DNA of 64,000 nucleotides from Streptomyces durmitorensis (lineage in GTDB: Bacteria > Actinomycetota > Actinomycetes > Streptomycetales > Streptomycetaceae), in NCBI RefSeq assembly GCF_023498005.1, contig NZ_CP097289.1, positions 1,364,001 to 1,428,000 of the forward strand, in the 5' to 3' direction. A program made the translations under genes and the position numbers. Shown piece after piece: positions 53,592 to 61,128 of the stretch. The notes below the pieces were generated by a model, which worked only from the letters and a program-made list of their open reading frames with translations, was not told the origin of the DNA and made no database searches. Position 1 is the stretch's first letter, and each line of letters starts with the position of its first letter.

Positions 53592-54527
53592 ATGATGAGC
53601 CAAAAGGCTGTCGGCCTCGTGGAACAACTCGCTGCTGAGGGAGTCCAGTCGTGGCTGGCGGTGGAGGGCGCACCGCCCGTCGCCGCACCGGGCCGGCTCG
53701 CGCGTACGGGCCGGGCTCCTGCCGGTGTGTTGCTTCCCGCCCATGTGCCACCGGATCCGCGCGAGGTGCGGCGCCTGTGCGAGCGAGCGCGGGAGGCATC
53801 CATGTCCCCGGGCGGTGGGTCCGGGCTGGTGTCGGCTCCGGTCGACCCCGCCTTCGCCGATGATGCTCCGTCCCTCGTACGCGCCTCGTGGTCGCTCTGG
53901 GTGAACGTGGACCGGCCGAATCTGCTGGTCCAGATTCCCGCGACCGAGGCGGGCCTTGAGGCGATGAGCGAGTGCCTCGCCCTGGGCATGAGTGTGAACG
54001 CCACGTTGGTCTGCACGGTCGAGCAGGCCGACCGGGTCTTCGACGCGCTGCTCGGCGGCCTGGAACGCGCCCTGGCCGCGGGCTCCGCCTCGTCCGGGAT
54101 CAGGGTGTTCCTGACCTGCCCCGTGGGCCTCTTGGACAGCGTCGGCGTGCCGACCGCCGGCGTTCCGACCTCCGGCGTGGCAACGGCCCGCCTGCTGTAC
54201 GCGCTCCGTGAACGACGCCTGAGGAACACCTGGTGGCGGGTGCTGCGGGCAGGCAACGCCACGCCGCCGACCCTGCTGTGGGCCTCACTTCGGCCGCATC
54301 ACCTGGCCCGCCTGATCGGCTGGAACACAGGTGTCGCCTTCACCGCGCCGGATCTGGAAGCGGCGGCGACGGAAGCGGAGTTGGCGGGCGACGTGATGCC
54401 GGGACTGCGAGAAGGAGCAGAGTCACTCCGGTTCGACGCGGGCAGAGCGGCCCCCGGCGCAGCCTCGTATCTGCTCACGTCGGAGCTGACTCGGTGCCGG
54501 AACGCCTGGCACTCCGCTGCCCACTGA
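53592..54527 (+). CDS. Transaldolase-like protein lacking the Schiff-base lysine
   Basis: A 311-residue protein with the transaldolase barrel pattern: SLWVNVDRPNLLVQIPATEA and LGMSVNATLVCTVEQADRVF are close to the usual strand motifs. In active transaldolases the first motif is K-[IL]-x-[AS]-T with the catalytic lysine; here that position is Gln114. Other parts (VFLTCPVGLLDS, WWRVLRAGNATPPTLLWASL) keep the fold. It is therefore probably catalytically changed or inactive, perhaps regulatory or a scaffold. ATG 53592 is chosen over 53595. Its stop lies inside a terminator hairpin. Confidence 0.8.
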   Translation: MMSQKAVGLVEQLAAEGVQSWLAVEGAPPVAAPGRLARTGRAPAGVLLPAHVPPDPREVRRLCERAREASMSPGGGSGLVSAPVDPAFADDAPSLVRASWSLWVNVDRPNLLVQIPATEAGLEAMSECLALGMSVNATLVCTVEQADRVFDALLGGLERALAAGSASSGIRVFLTCPVGLLDSVGVPTAGVPTSGVATARLLYALRERRLRNTWWRVLRAGNATPPTLLWASLRPHHLARLIGWNTGVAFTAPDLEAAATEAELAGDVMPGLREGAESLRFDAGRAAPGAASYLLTSELTRCRNAWHSAAH

Positions 54528-54550
54528 CCGGTGAGGGGCAGTGGGCAGCG
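54515..54550 (+). terminator. 12-bp perfect hairpin overlapping the transaldolase-like stop codon
   Basis: CGCTGCCCACTG at 54515-54526 pairs with CAGTGGGCAGCG at 54539-54550 around a 12-nt loop. The gene's stop codon is within the hairpin. It separates this gene from the convergent aminodeoxychorismate synthase gene. Confidence 0.75.
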
Positions 54551-54607
54551 ACAGCACGCCAGTGGCAACGGCCGGTGGGCGGCAACATCCAGTGGGCGGC
54601 GGGGCTT

Positions 54608-56719
54608 TCAGCTGCCCGCTCGTCGGCTGTGCACCGGCGCGGTGCGCGCCGCGCCGGTCAAGGTCCGCAGCGGTGCGGCCTTCACCATCGTCTCCTCGAA
54701 CTCCTCGCCCGGGTCGGACAGCGTGACGATCGCACCGCCGACGCCATACGTGACCAGGTCGGAGGTGACCACGGCGGTGCGGATGACGACGCTCAGGTCG
54801 GCCGCTCCCGACAGTGAGAAGTAGCCGAGCGCGCCGGAGTAGACACCGCGCGCTCCGCCCTCGAGCCCGTCGAGGATGCGCATCGTGCGTACCTTCGGAG
54901 CCCCGGTCATGGACCCGGCAGGAAAGGCCGCCCGCACACACTCCACGGCGGAGCGGCCCGGGGCGATCTGCCCCTGCACGGTGCTCACGAGCTGGTGCAC
55001 GGTGGCGTACGTCTCCACCTCGAAGAGTCCCGTGACGCGCACGCTGCCGGGTTGCGCACAGCGCCCGATGTCGTTGCGCACCAGATCGACGATCATCAGG
55101 TTCTCGGCGCGGTCCTTCTCGCTGCCCAGCAACTCCGCGACGAGCGCGGCGTCCTGATCGGCGTTCTCGCCGCGTGGCCTGGTCCCCTTGATGGGTTTGG
55201 ACTCGATGAGACCGCTGCCCGAGACCGTGAGGAAGCGCTCGGGCGATGTGCTCAGAACCGAGACCCCGTCGAACTGGAGCAGGGCCCCGAACGGCGTGGG
55301 GTCGGTGCGGCGCAGCAGCCGGTACCCCTCCCACGGGTCGAAGGCTCCCCGCACCTGCGCGCGGTTGGTGAGACACACCTCGTACGTCTCCCCTGCGGCC
55401 AGTTCCTCCTGGCAGGCGTCGATCAGGTCCAGGTAGGTGTCGCGGGCGTGGCGGAGCTGGAGGTCACGCGCCGCGGCGGGCGTCGCGGGTGCGGCGAGCG
55501 GCGGGCCGGGAGCTCCCCCGAGCAGGGCCTCGGTGGCCGCGAGCCAGTCGACGGTCGATGCCGTCTGCTCGGCCGGCCCGTCCTCGTCGACCAGCGCGAG
55601 CAGATGGGTGAGGCCCGTCAGCTGGTCGAGCACCAGGGCACGGTCGGCGAAGACCATGACGGCGTCCGGCTGCGGGGAGCGGTGCACTGCCTCACCGCCG
55701 CACTCCGCCTTGAGTTCATAGCCGAGATATCCCACCCAGCCGAGCGCGAAGTCACCCGGCAGATCGGGCAGTTGGACGTGCATGCCGCGGAGGTCCTGGT
55801 CGAGCCAGTCGAGGAAGGGGCCGCCGGCCACCTCCGTCCCCGTGCGCGAGGTCACGGCGACCGTGCCGCTCCACACATCGGCCGTGGCCACCCGGGCCAG
55901 CGGCCCCGAGGCGTCCCCCATCACCGAGAACCGGCCGCGGTCCGGGTCGTAACTGCTGCTGTCGAGCCAGAAGGCATGCGTGTTCGGGCGGAAGAGACGG
56001 TCGTACGTCTCCTCCTCGCCCCAGCGGGTCGGCACCTGCCGGGTCAGCACCCGCAGCCTGCGCGGGGCCGGCGCGTCCGGCGCCGTGGGCGAAGATGCGG
56101 TGGCCACTGGCCCGGCGACCGCGGACGCGAGCCGCCTCGACCCGCGCTCACGCGTCAACTCCGCGAAGTTGCGGATGAGTTGGAGGCCGTACTCCGTACA
56201 GATGGACTCCGGATGGAACTGCACCCCCCACATCGGCCGGGTCCGGTGGCGCAGCCCCATCAGGACTCCGTCGGGCGTCCAGGCGGTGGCGGCGAGTTCC
56301 GCCGGCAGATCGGTCACCGCCAGGGAGTGGTAGCGGACCACCTGGAGCGGCGAGGGCAGCCCTCGGAACAGTTCTTCCCCGTCGTGCAGGACGGGGGAGA
56401 TCCGCCCGTGGCGTGGCTCCCGCGCCCGTCCCACGCGCGCGCCGTGGGCGAGACCGATGCCCTGGTGGCCGAGGCAGATGCCGAGCAGGGGCAGTTCGGC
56501 CCGCTCGACGATCTCCCGGCAGATCCCGAAGTCGCCTTGGCGGCCGGGGTTTCCGGGGCCGGGCGAGATGATGACGCCGTCGAAGCCGGACAGCATCCCG
56601 GTGCGCCAGGCGGGGTCGTCGTTGCGTACCACGACGGGCTCGCTGCCCGTCGCTTCGGTGACGTGGTGAAAGAGGTTGTACGTGAAGGAGTCGTAGTTGT
56701 CGACGAGCAGGGTACGCAC
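54608..56719 (-). CDS. pabAB: Fused aminodeoxychorismate synthase (PabA-PabB)
   Basis: A 703-residue fusion. Residues 1-200 form the glutamine amidotransferase: LLVDNYDSFTYNLFHHV, GICLGHQGIGLAHGA with the Cys nucleophile, and WGVQFHPES. Residues about 230-690 form the chorismate-using domain. ESKPIKGTRPRG carries Lys where anthranilate synthases have Ala, which identifies PabB; LVRNDIGRCAQPGSV and FPAGSMTGAPKVRTM complete the site. It makes 4-amino-4-deoxychorismate for PABA, used in folate or in PABA-derived antibiotics. GTG 56719 begins at the conserved VRTLLVD. A methyltransferase gene lies 19 bp upstream on the same strand, a possible two-gene unit. Confidence 0.92.
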   Translation of the reverse strand: MRTLLVDNYDSFTYNLFHHVTEATGSEPVVVRNDDPAWRTGMLSGFDGVIISPGPGNPGRQGDFGICREIVERAELPLLGICLGHQGIGLAHGARVGRAREPRHGRISPVLHDGEELFRGLPSPLQVVRYHSLAVTDLPAELAATAWTPDGVLMGLRHRTRPMWGVQFHPESICTEYGLQLIRNFAELTRERGSRRLASAVAGPVATASSPTAPDAPAPRRLRVLTRQVPTRWGEEETYDRLFRPNTHAFWLDSSSYDPDRGRFSVMGDASGPLARVATADVWSGTVAVTSRTGTEVAGGPFLDWLDQDLRGMHVQLPDLPGDFALGWVGYLGYELKAECGGEAVHRSPQPDAVMVFADRALVLDQLTGLTHLLALVDEDGPAEQTASTVDWLAATEALLGGAPGPPLAAPATPAAARDLQLRHARDTYLDLIDACQEELAAGETYEVCLTNRAQVRGAFDPWEGYRLLRRTDPTPFGALLQFDGVSVLSTSPERFLTVSGSGLIESKPIKGTRPRGENADQDAALVAELLGSEKDRAENLMIVDLVRNDIGRCAQPGSVRVTGLFEVETYATVHQLVSTVQGQIAPGRSAVECVRAAFPAGSMTGAPKVRTMRILDGLEGGARGVYSGALGYFSLSGAADLSVVIRTAVVTSDLVTYGVGGAIVTLSDPGEEFEETMVKAAPLRTLTGAARTAPVHSRRAGS

Positions 56720-56738
56720 AGGAGATCTGTTCCAGGAG

Positions 56739-57470
56739 TCAGCGGACGGCAGGGGCGGCGGGGACGACTTCGAGGAGCATGTGCTCGACCCGGTCGCTGC
56801 CGTACACGCCTTCGAGCACATCGACGGTGGCCACGGTGTGCAGCTCCCTGCCGCACTCGGCGGCGATCCTGTGCAGTGCGGCGAGATCCCCCCGGCTGCT
56901 GAAGTGGAGCAGGGCGCTGCCGTGCTCCGTCAGGCGCTCGGGAACCTCGGACAGAAAGCGGCGGTGGGCGCGGTAGCCGGCGTCGACGTAGGCGCACTCA
57001 TGGACCGAGCGGTACTCGTAACTCTCGGGTGCAAGGACATAGTTGGAGCTCCAGAAGACCGTGTCGAAGCGCTCGCCGGGGGCGAGTCCGTCGAACATGT
57101 CGCTGCGCACCGACCGCACCCGGTCCGCCACGCCGTGCCGACGGGCGTTCAGGTCCGCGTTGTGCACGGCCTTGGCGTTGATGTCCAGGGCGACGACGCG
57201 CTCGGCTCCGGCCAGCGCCGCCTGGATCGCGATGACTCCCGTGCCGGTCCCCACGTCGAGGAACGACCGCGCCGTGGCCACCGGGGCGCTTCCGGCGAGG
57301 CCGAGGAGGTCAAGGCCGACGCCGGTGGAGGGAGAGTAGACAGGGGCGAAGACCTCGTCCAGAAGGTCCCACTCACGATCGCACAGACGAAAGGTGCTCG
57401 GTCTGTCCTTCCGGGTCAGGGACATGCGACTGCGTTCGAGGGAGCGCTGGTAATTCTGGACATGCAGCAT
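56739..57470 (-). CDS. Class I SAM-dependent methyltransferase
   Basis: A 243-residue methyltransferase. The SAM motif is FLDVGTGTGVIAIQAALAGA, followed by VVALDINAKAVHNADLN. The catalytic-loop position has FWSSNYVLAP instead of the N-P-P-Y of HemK-like enzymes it resembles, so the target is probably not a glutamine side chain. ATG 57470 was chosen because TTTGGAGG lies 8 nt upstream; longer readings start in poorly conserved sequence. It directly precedes the PabAB gene and may modify a PABA-derived compound, but this is inference. Confidence 0.82.
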   Translation of the reverse strand: MLHVQNYQRSLERSRMSLTRKDRPSTFRLCDREWDLLDEVFAPVYSPSTGVGLDLLGLAGSAPVATARSFLDVGTGTGVIAIQAALAGAERVVALDINAKAVHNADLNARRHGVADRVRSVRSDMFDGLAPGERFDTVFWSSNYVLAPESYEYRSVHECAYVDAGYRAHRRFLSEVPERLTEHGSALLHFSSRGDLAALHRIAAECGRELHTVATVDVLEGVYGSDRVEHMLLEVVPAAPAVR

Positions 57471-57655
57471 CGTTGAACGCCTCCAAAGGGAACTGAGGTG
57501 ACTCTCCGACATAGCGTGAGCACCAGGTGTAGGCATTACCCTGCCGCCCGTGAGTTGCCGCGGGAAGGTGCCTCCGCGACAGGCCAAGCCGCCACGAGCG
57601 GTGAGTCAGCCACCGAACCCCAGCCCTGACCTGCGACTTCCACTTCAACAATCTG

Positions 57656-57684
57656 TTGACCTCAAGTTGACCTTTCTTTAGGGT
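57656..57684 (+). promoter_or_regulatory. Good housekeeping-type promoter for the PucR-type regulator
   Basis: TTGACC (57656-57661), 17-bp spacer, TAGGGT (57679-57684). A second TTGACC at 57667-57672 lies 11 bp further on, making a direct repeat that a regulator could use. The start codon is at 57748. Confidence 0.7.
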
Positions 57685-57702
57685 TCTGCGGTTGTGGGTG
57701 AA

Positions 57703-57722
57703 GGCCCGACACGAGTCGGGCC
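57703..57722 (+). other. 8-bp hairpin in the regulator's 5' leader
   Basis: GGCCCGAC pairs with GTCGGGCC around ACGA. It lies between the promoter and the ribosome site GGGGGAGGA, and could be an attenuator, an antitermination target or an mRNA stabiliser. Confidence 0.45.
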
Positions 57723-57747
57723 GGGAAGCCGCAACGGGGGAGGAACA

Positions 57748-59676
57748 ATGAACAGAGGCAATGCAACCGATGAAGTCGTGGAAATACTCGGTCTGTTGGC
57801 CTCAGGAGCAACGCCTGAACAGCTCGGGGAACCGTTGGACCGGGCACGCGAGCAGGGCGCGGACGCCGAGCGTCTGGCGCAGGTGGAGCGGGCCAGGACC
57901 CTTGCGCTGCGCGTGCAGGAACTGATGTCCCGGCAGCACAGCCGGCAGACCGGTCTCGCCGCGCTCATCGACACGGCGCGCGAGCTGACCCGCCCCTACG
58001 ACCTGGGCAGCCTGCTCAATGTCATCGCGCGCCGAGCCCGCTTTCTGCTCGGTCTCGACATGGCCTGGCTGTCGATCCACGCCCCTACGGGCGGTGAGTC
58101 GGTGGTGCATGCGGCCGACGGCCACGTCAGCATGGTCAGCGTGGGGATGAGGGTGCCCACTTCGGGCGGGCTCGGCAATCTGGTGACCGAGCGGGCCGCC
58201 CCCGTGTGGACCAGCGACTACCTCAACGAGGACGAGATCCCCCGCACCGACACCACCCACGGCGCGGTACGGGCGGAGGGGCTGCGGGCCGTCCTCGGTG
58301 TGCCCCTGCGCCGGGACGCCACCATCCTGGGTGTGCTCTACGTCGGGCACCGCCAAGTGCGCCCGTTCACAGCGGACGAGATCACCCTCATGTCGTCCCT
58401 CGGCGACCTGGCCGCGGTAGCGATCGAGAAGGCCCAACGGCTCGGCCAGGCACAGGAGGAGGTGAGCGAGCTCCGGCTCGACGCGTCCCGGGCCGAGGAC
58501 TCCTTCACCTCGGCGCAGCAGCTGAACCTCATCTCCACCAGGCTCATCGACCTGGTCCTGTGCGGCGGCGATCTCCACGCACTGATGAACGAGGCCGGCG
58601 AGCTGCTCAAGGGCACGCTCCTGGTCCGCGACCCGAGCGGGACGAATCTGACGGCCACGCACATCCCGGATCTCGATGAGGCCGAGCTCCGCAAGGCCGC
58701 CATGGGGACCCGCCCGGGGCGCAAGCCGGTGATGACGCCCAGCGGCACCTGGGTGTGCCCGATCTCGGCGGGCGAGGAACTGCTCGGCACGCTGATCCTC
58801 GCCACTGACGGGCCGCTCGACGAGCAGCAGACCCAGATCATCGCCCTGACGGCGCAAGTCGCCGCAGTGTCCCTGCTCTTGCAGCAGAGCACCAGCCTTG
58901 CCGAGCTCCAGGTGCGCAGCGAGGTGTTCCAGGACCTCATCCACGGCGAGCAGTTGTCCGCCAGGCAGCTGGACGACCGCGCCCGCAGACTCGCGGTCGA
59001 TCTCAGCGTGCCGCATGTCCTCGTGGTGGCCCGCCCTGAGAGCGATCCCCAGGGCAGGGGCGCTTTCTGGGCCTCCTCCTACGCTCATCAGCGCTCCGGC
59101 CTGAAGAGCGTGGAGTCGGACGGGATCGTGCTGCTGCTGCCCGGTGCCGACGCCGGGGCCACCGGCCGCACCGTGGCGACGGAGTTCACCGCGGCGCTCG
59201 GGCATCCGGTGACGGTGGGCTCCGCGGGACCCGTCACCTCTGCCAAGGCGCTCTCGGAGGCCTTTCAGGAGGCGCAGCGGTGCCTGGACGCGCTGACCGC
59301 GCTCGGCTCGACGGGCGGCGCCGCTTCCTCGCGTGAACTGGGCTTCCTGGGGCTGCTGTTGTCCGACGAGCCCAACGCGGGCGGTTTCGTCTCGGACACC
59401 GTCGGTCCGGTCCTCGAGTACGACGCCCAGCAGGGCACCGAACTCACCCGGACCCTGGAGACCTACTTCTCGCTCGGGGGCAGCGCCACCCGCACGGCCG
59501 ACGCCCTGCACGTCCATCCCAACACGGTGGCGCGCAGGCTGGAGCGGATCACCGAACTGCTCGGCGAGCGCTGGCAGGACTCGACGCAACGTCTCGAAGT
59601 GCAGATTGCGCTGCGGCTGAACCGGATCCGGCACACTGTGCGCGCACGGGGCGGCGGCCTGCCGGCGCGGCGCTGA
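57748..59676 (+). CDS. GAF-domain and PucR/CdaR-type HTH transcriptional regulator
   Basis: A 642-residue regulator. A helical N-terminus precedes a GAF domain (about residues 95-245, with LLNVIARRARFLLGLDMAWL and GVPLRRDATILGVLYVG). A second weaker sensor-like segment covers about 270-400. The C-terminal PucR helix-turn-helix (about 570-640) reads TLETYFSLGGSATRTADALH and HPNTVARRLERITELLG. Such proteins control catabolic or secondary-metabolic operons in response to a ligand. ATG 57748 has a strong GGGGGAGGA. It is transcribed divergently from the methyltransferase-PabAB unit and may control it. Confidence 0.88.
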   Translation: MNRGNATDEVVEILGLLASGATPEQLGEPLDRAREQGADAERLAQVERARTLALRVQELMSRQHSRQTGLAALIDTARELTRPYDLGSLLNVIARRARFLLGLDMAWLSIHAPTGGESVVHAADGHVSMVSVGMRVPTSGGLGNLVTERAAPVWTSDYLNEDEIPRTDTTHGAVRAEGLRAVLGVPLRRDATILGVLYVGHRQVRPFTADEITLMSSLGDLAAVAIEKAQRLGQAQEEVSELRLDASRAEDSFTSAQQLNLISTRLIDLVLCGGDLHALMNEAGELLKGTLLVRDPSGTNLTATHIPDLDEAELRKAAMGTRPGRKPVMTPSGTWVCPISAGEELLGTLILATDGPLDEQQTQIIALTAQVAAVSLLLQQSTSLAELQVRSEVFQDLIHGEQLSARQLDDRARRLAVDLSVPHVLVVARPESDPQGRGAFWASSYAHQRSGLKSVESDGIVLLLPGADAGATGRTVATEFTAALGHPVTVGSAGPVTSAKALSEAFQEAQRCLDALTALGSTGGAASSRELGFLGLLLSDEPNAGGFVSDTVGPVLEYDAQQGTELTRTLETYFSLGGSATRTADALHVHPNTVARRLERITELLGERWQDSTQRLEVQIALRLNRIRHTVRARGGGLPARR

Positions 59677-60901
59677 CCCGTCGTCCCAGGACGACGGACG
59701 TGGAGATCCTGGCCCTTGGCCGGGTCACCTCCGACAGCGCGGCCACGGCGTGCGCGACGGAGGCCAGCGTCATGTGGCGGTGCCAGCCGCCGAAGGACCG
59801 GCCTTCGAAGTCCCGCAGGCCGACCTCCGCTCCCACGCTCTCGGCTTCGTGCGCGACCCGGCCGCTCAGCTTGGTCAGGCGCAGCAGTTCGGGCACCGGG
59901 GTCCGGGTCAGGTCAGTGAGCCAGATGTGGGTCGGCGGCAGCAGCGGGTCCTCCCACTCGCCGACGAGGAGCAGGCGCGGCTGGTCCTGGAACCCTTGGC
60001 GCGCCGTGCCGCGCACGCGGCCGGGCAGGGTCACGGGGATCGCCATGGCCAGGGAGGTGTGCCGGCGCCCCGAGGCGTGGTCGGTCCACTCCGCCTCCCG
60101 CCGCAGTCCCTTGACCGACTCCAGGATCTGCCGGGCGGTGAGCGGCCCCGATCCGAATCCGGGCATGGCCGGTGCGGCCACTTCGCAGCCGGTCAGCGAG
60201 CCGGCCCTGGCGATCAGCGGGACCGAGATCGCGTCGAATCCGGTGACCAGGCGGCGCGCGTCGGCCCCCGGTACGTCGAAGACCACGGGCCGGGACGGCA
60301 TCTGCCAGCTGCGCAGGGGTTCGAGGACGGACGCGGCGGCACACTCCTCGGGGGTCGCACTGATCACTTCCGTGGGGATGCCGGCTCGGCGCCTGCGGGC
60401 CTGGTCCTCCGTCCACCGGTCCGACAGGAACAGGCGCCAGTTCACCGGGACGCTCAGCTCGTCCGACGCGGACCAAAGGCCGTAGGCGTACTGGCCGGTG
60501 GAAGGCGCGCCCGCCTGTCTGCCGCCCCAGGAGTCGACACCCACCGACCAGTCCCCCACCTTGGGGATGGCGTACGGCCGGACCACCCAGGCCCGGGGCG
60601 ATGCGCTTCGCTGAAGGTAGTGGGCGAGCGCCTCCCTGGCGGGCCGCCAGTCCCAGGTCGATGCGCTGATGAAGTGGTGCATGCTCTGCTCCGCGGCGCT
60701 GCCACCGACCAGGGCGGCGATGTTCCGCATGGTCTTGCGCCCCTCCGCCGCGAGCAGCCCGCCCACGTACTGCTCGCCCTTGCTGAGCTGGTCCCTGCGG
60801 TGCAGGGAGTGCGGCAGAACGTGCTCCATCATTTTCGTGGCCAAGGAAGGCACCCTCCCCCCGTGGCCGTCCGTCTGCCTCATGTGTCCGGTGGAAACCA
60901 C
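59549..60901 (-). CDS. IS701-type DDE transposase, 3' end probably truncated
   Basis: A 450-codon reading frame related to IS701 transposases: QLSKGEQYVGGLLAAEGRKT and GGSAAEQSMHHFISASTWDW near the start, SVGVDSWGGRQAG with the first acidic residue, VVFDVPGADARRLVTGF and FEGRSFGGWHRHMTLASVAH later. The GTG start at 60901 has AGGGGGATG upstream. Similarity stops near 59700; beyond that the frame reads backwards through the regulator's terminator and its last codons to a chance stop at 59549. So the element is probably a 3'-truncated remnant or one that inserted just after the regulator. Terminal inverted repeats were not identified. Confidence 0.75.
   Translation of the reverse strand: MVSTGHMRQTDGHGGRVPSLATKMMEHVLPHSLHRRDQLSKGEQYVGGLLAAEGRKTMRNIAALVGGSAAEQSMHHFISASTWDWRPAREALAHYLQRSASPRAWVVRPYAIPKVGDWSVGVDSWGGRQAGAPSTGQYAYGLWSASDELSVPVNWRLFLSDRWTEDQARRRRAGIPTEVISATPEECAAASVLEPLRSWQMPSRPVVFDVPGADARRLVTGFDAISVPLIARAGSLTGCEVAAPAMPGFGSGPLTARQILESVKGLRREAEWTDHASGRRHTSLAMAIPVTLPGRVRGTARQGFQDQPRLLLVGEWEDPLLPPTHIWLTDLTRTPVPELLRLTKLSGRVAHEAESVGAEVGLRDFEGRSFGGWHRHMTLASVAHAVAALSEVTRPRARISTSVVLGRRVSAAPAGRRPVRAQCAGSGSAAAQSALRDVASSPASARRAVR
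59678..59697. terminator. 9-bp hairpin terminator after the PucR-type regulator
   Basis: CCGTCGTCC pairs with GGACGACGG around a 2-nt loop, directly after the regulator's stop (59674-59676). It lies inside the antisense tail of the transposase frame, which marks where real transposase coding probably ends. Confidence 0.65.
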
Positions 60902-61128
60902 GACATCCCCCTGCTGTCTCGGCGTACTGCATTCGACTGGGCACAACAGTGGCCGTCGAACAGGGCGCGGACGATGTGGCGCCGGCACCCGGTTGGGGCG
61001 ACGACCGGTGGCTGCCACACCAGGGGGCCCGTCGCCGCGGGGCGGATCCGGCTCCGTACGCGGAACAGGGGGTGGGCGACCCACCATGGCCCGGCGCAGC
61101 GCCCCTCGGCCCCGCGCCGGGCCCCGCG
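60902..61128. other. 227-bp intergenic region between transposase and acyl-CoA ligase genes
   Basis: No gene or clear inverted terminal repeat seen. It may contain the outer end of the insertion element. Confidence 0.4.

Noticed and set aside
54608..56719. Anthranilate synthase (TrpEG) instead of aminodeoxychorismate synthase
   Set aside because: The motif P-I-K-G-T has the lysine of PabB; anthranilate synthases have alanine there.
59698..61128. Complete insertion sequence with terminal inverted repeats
   Set aside because: No convincing matching ends were found by eye and the 3' end looks truncated, so only the transposase frame is reported.
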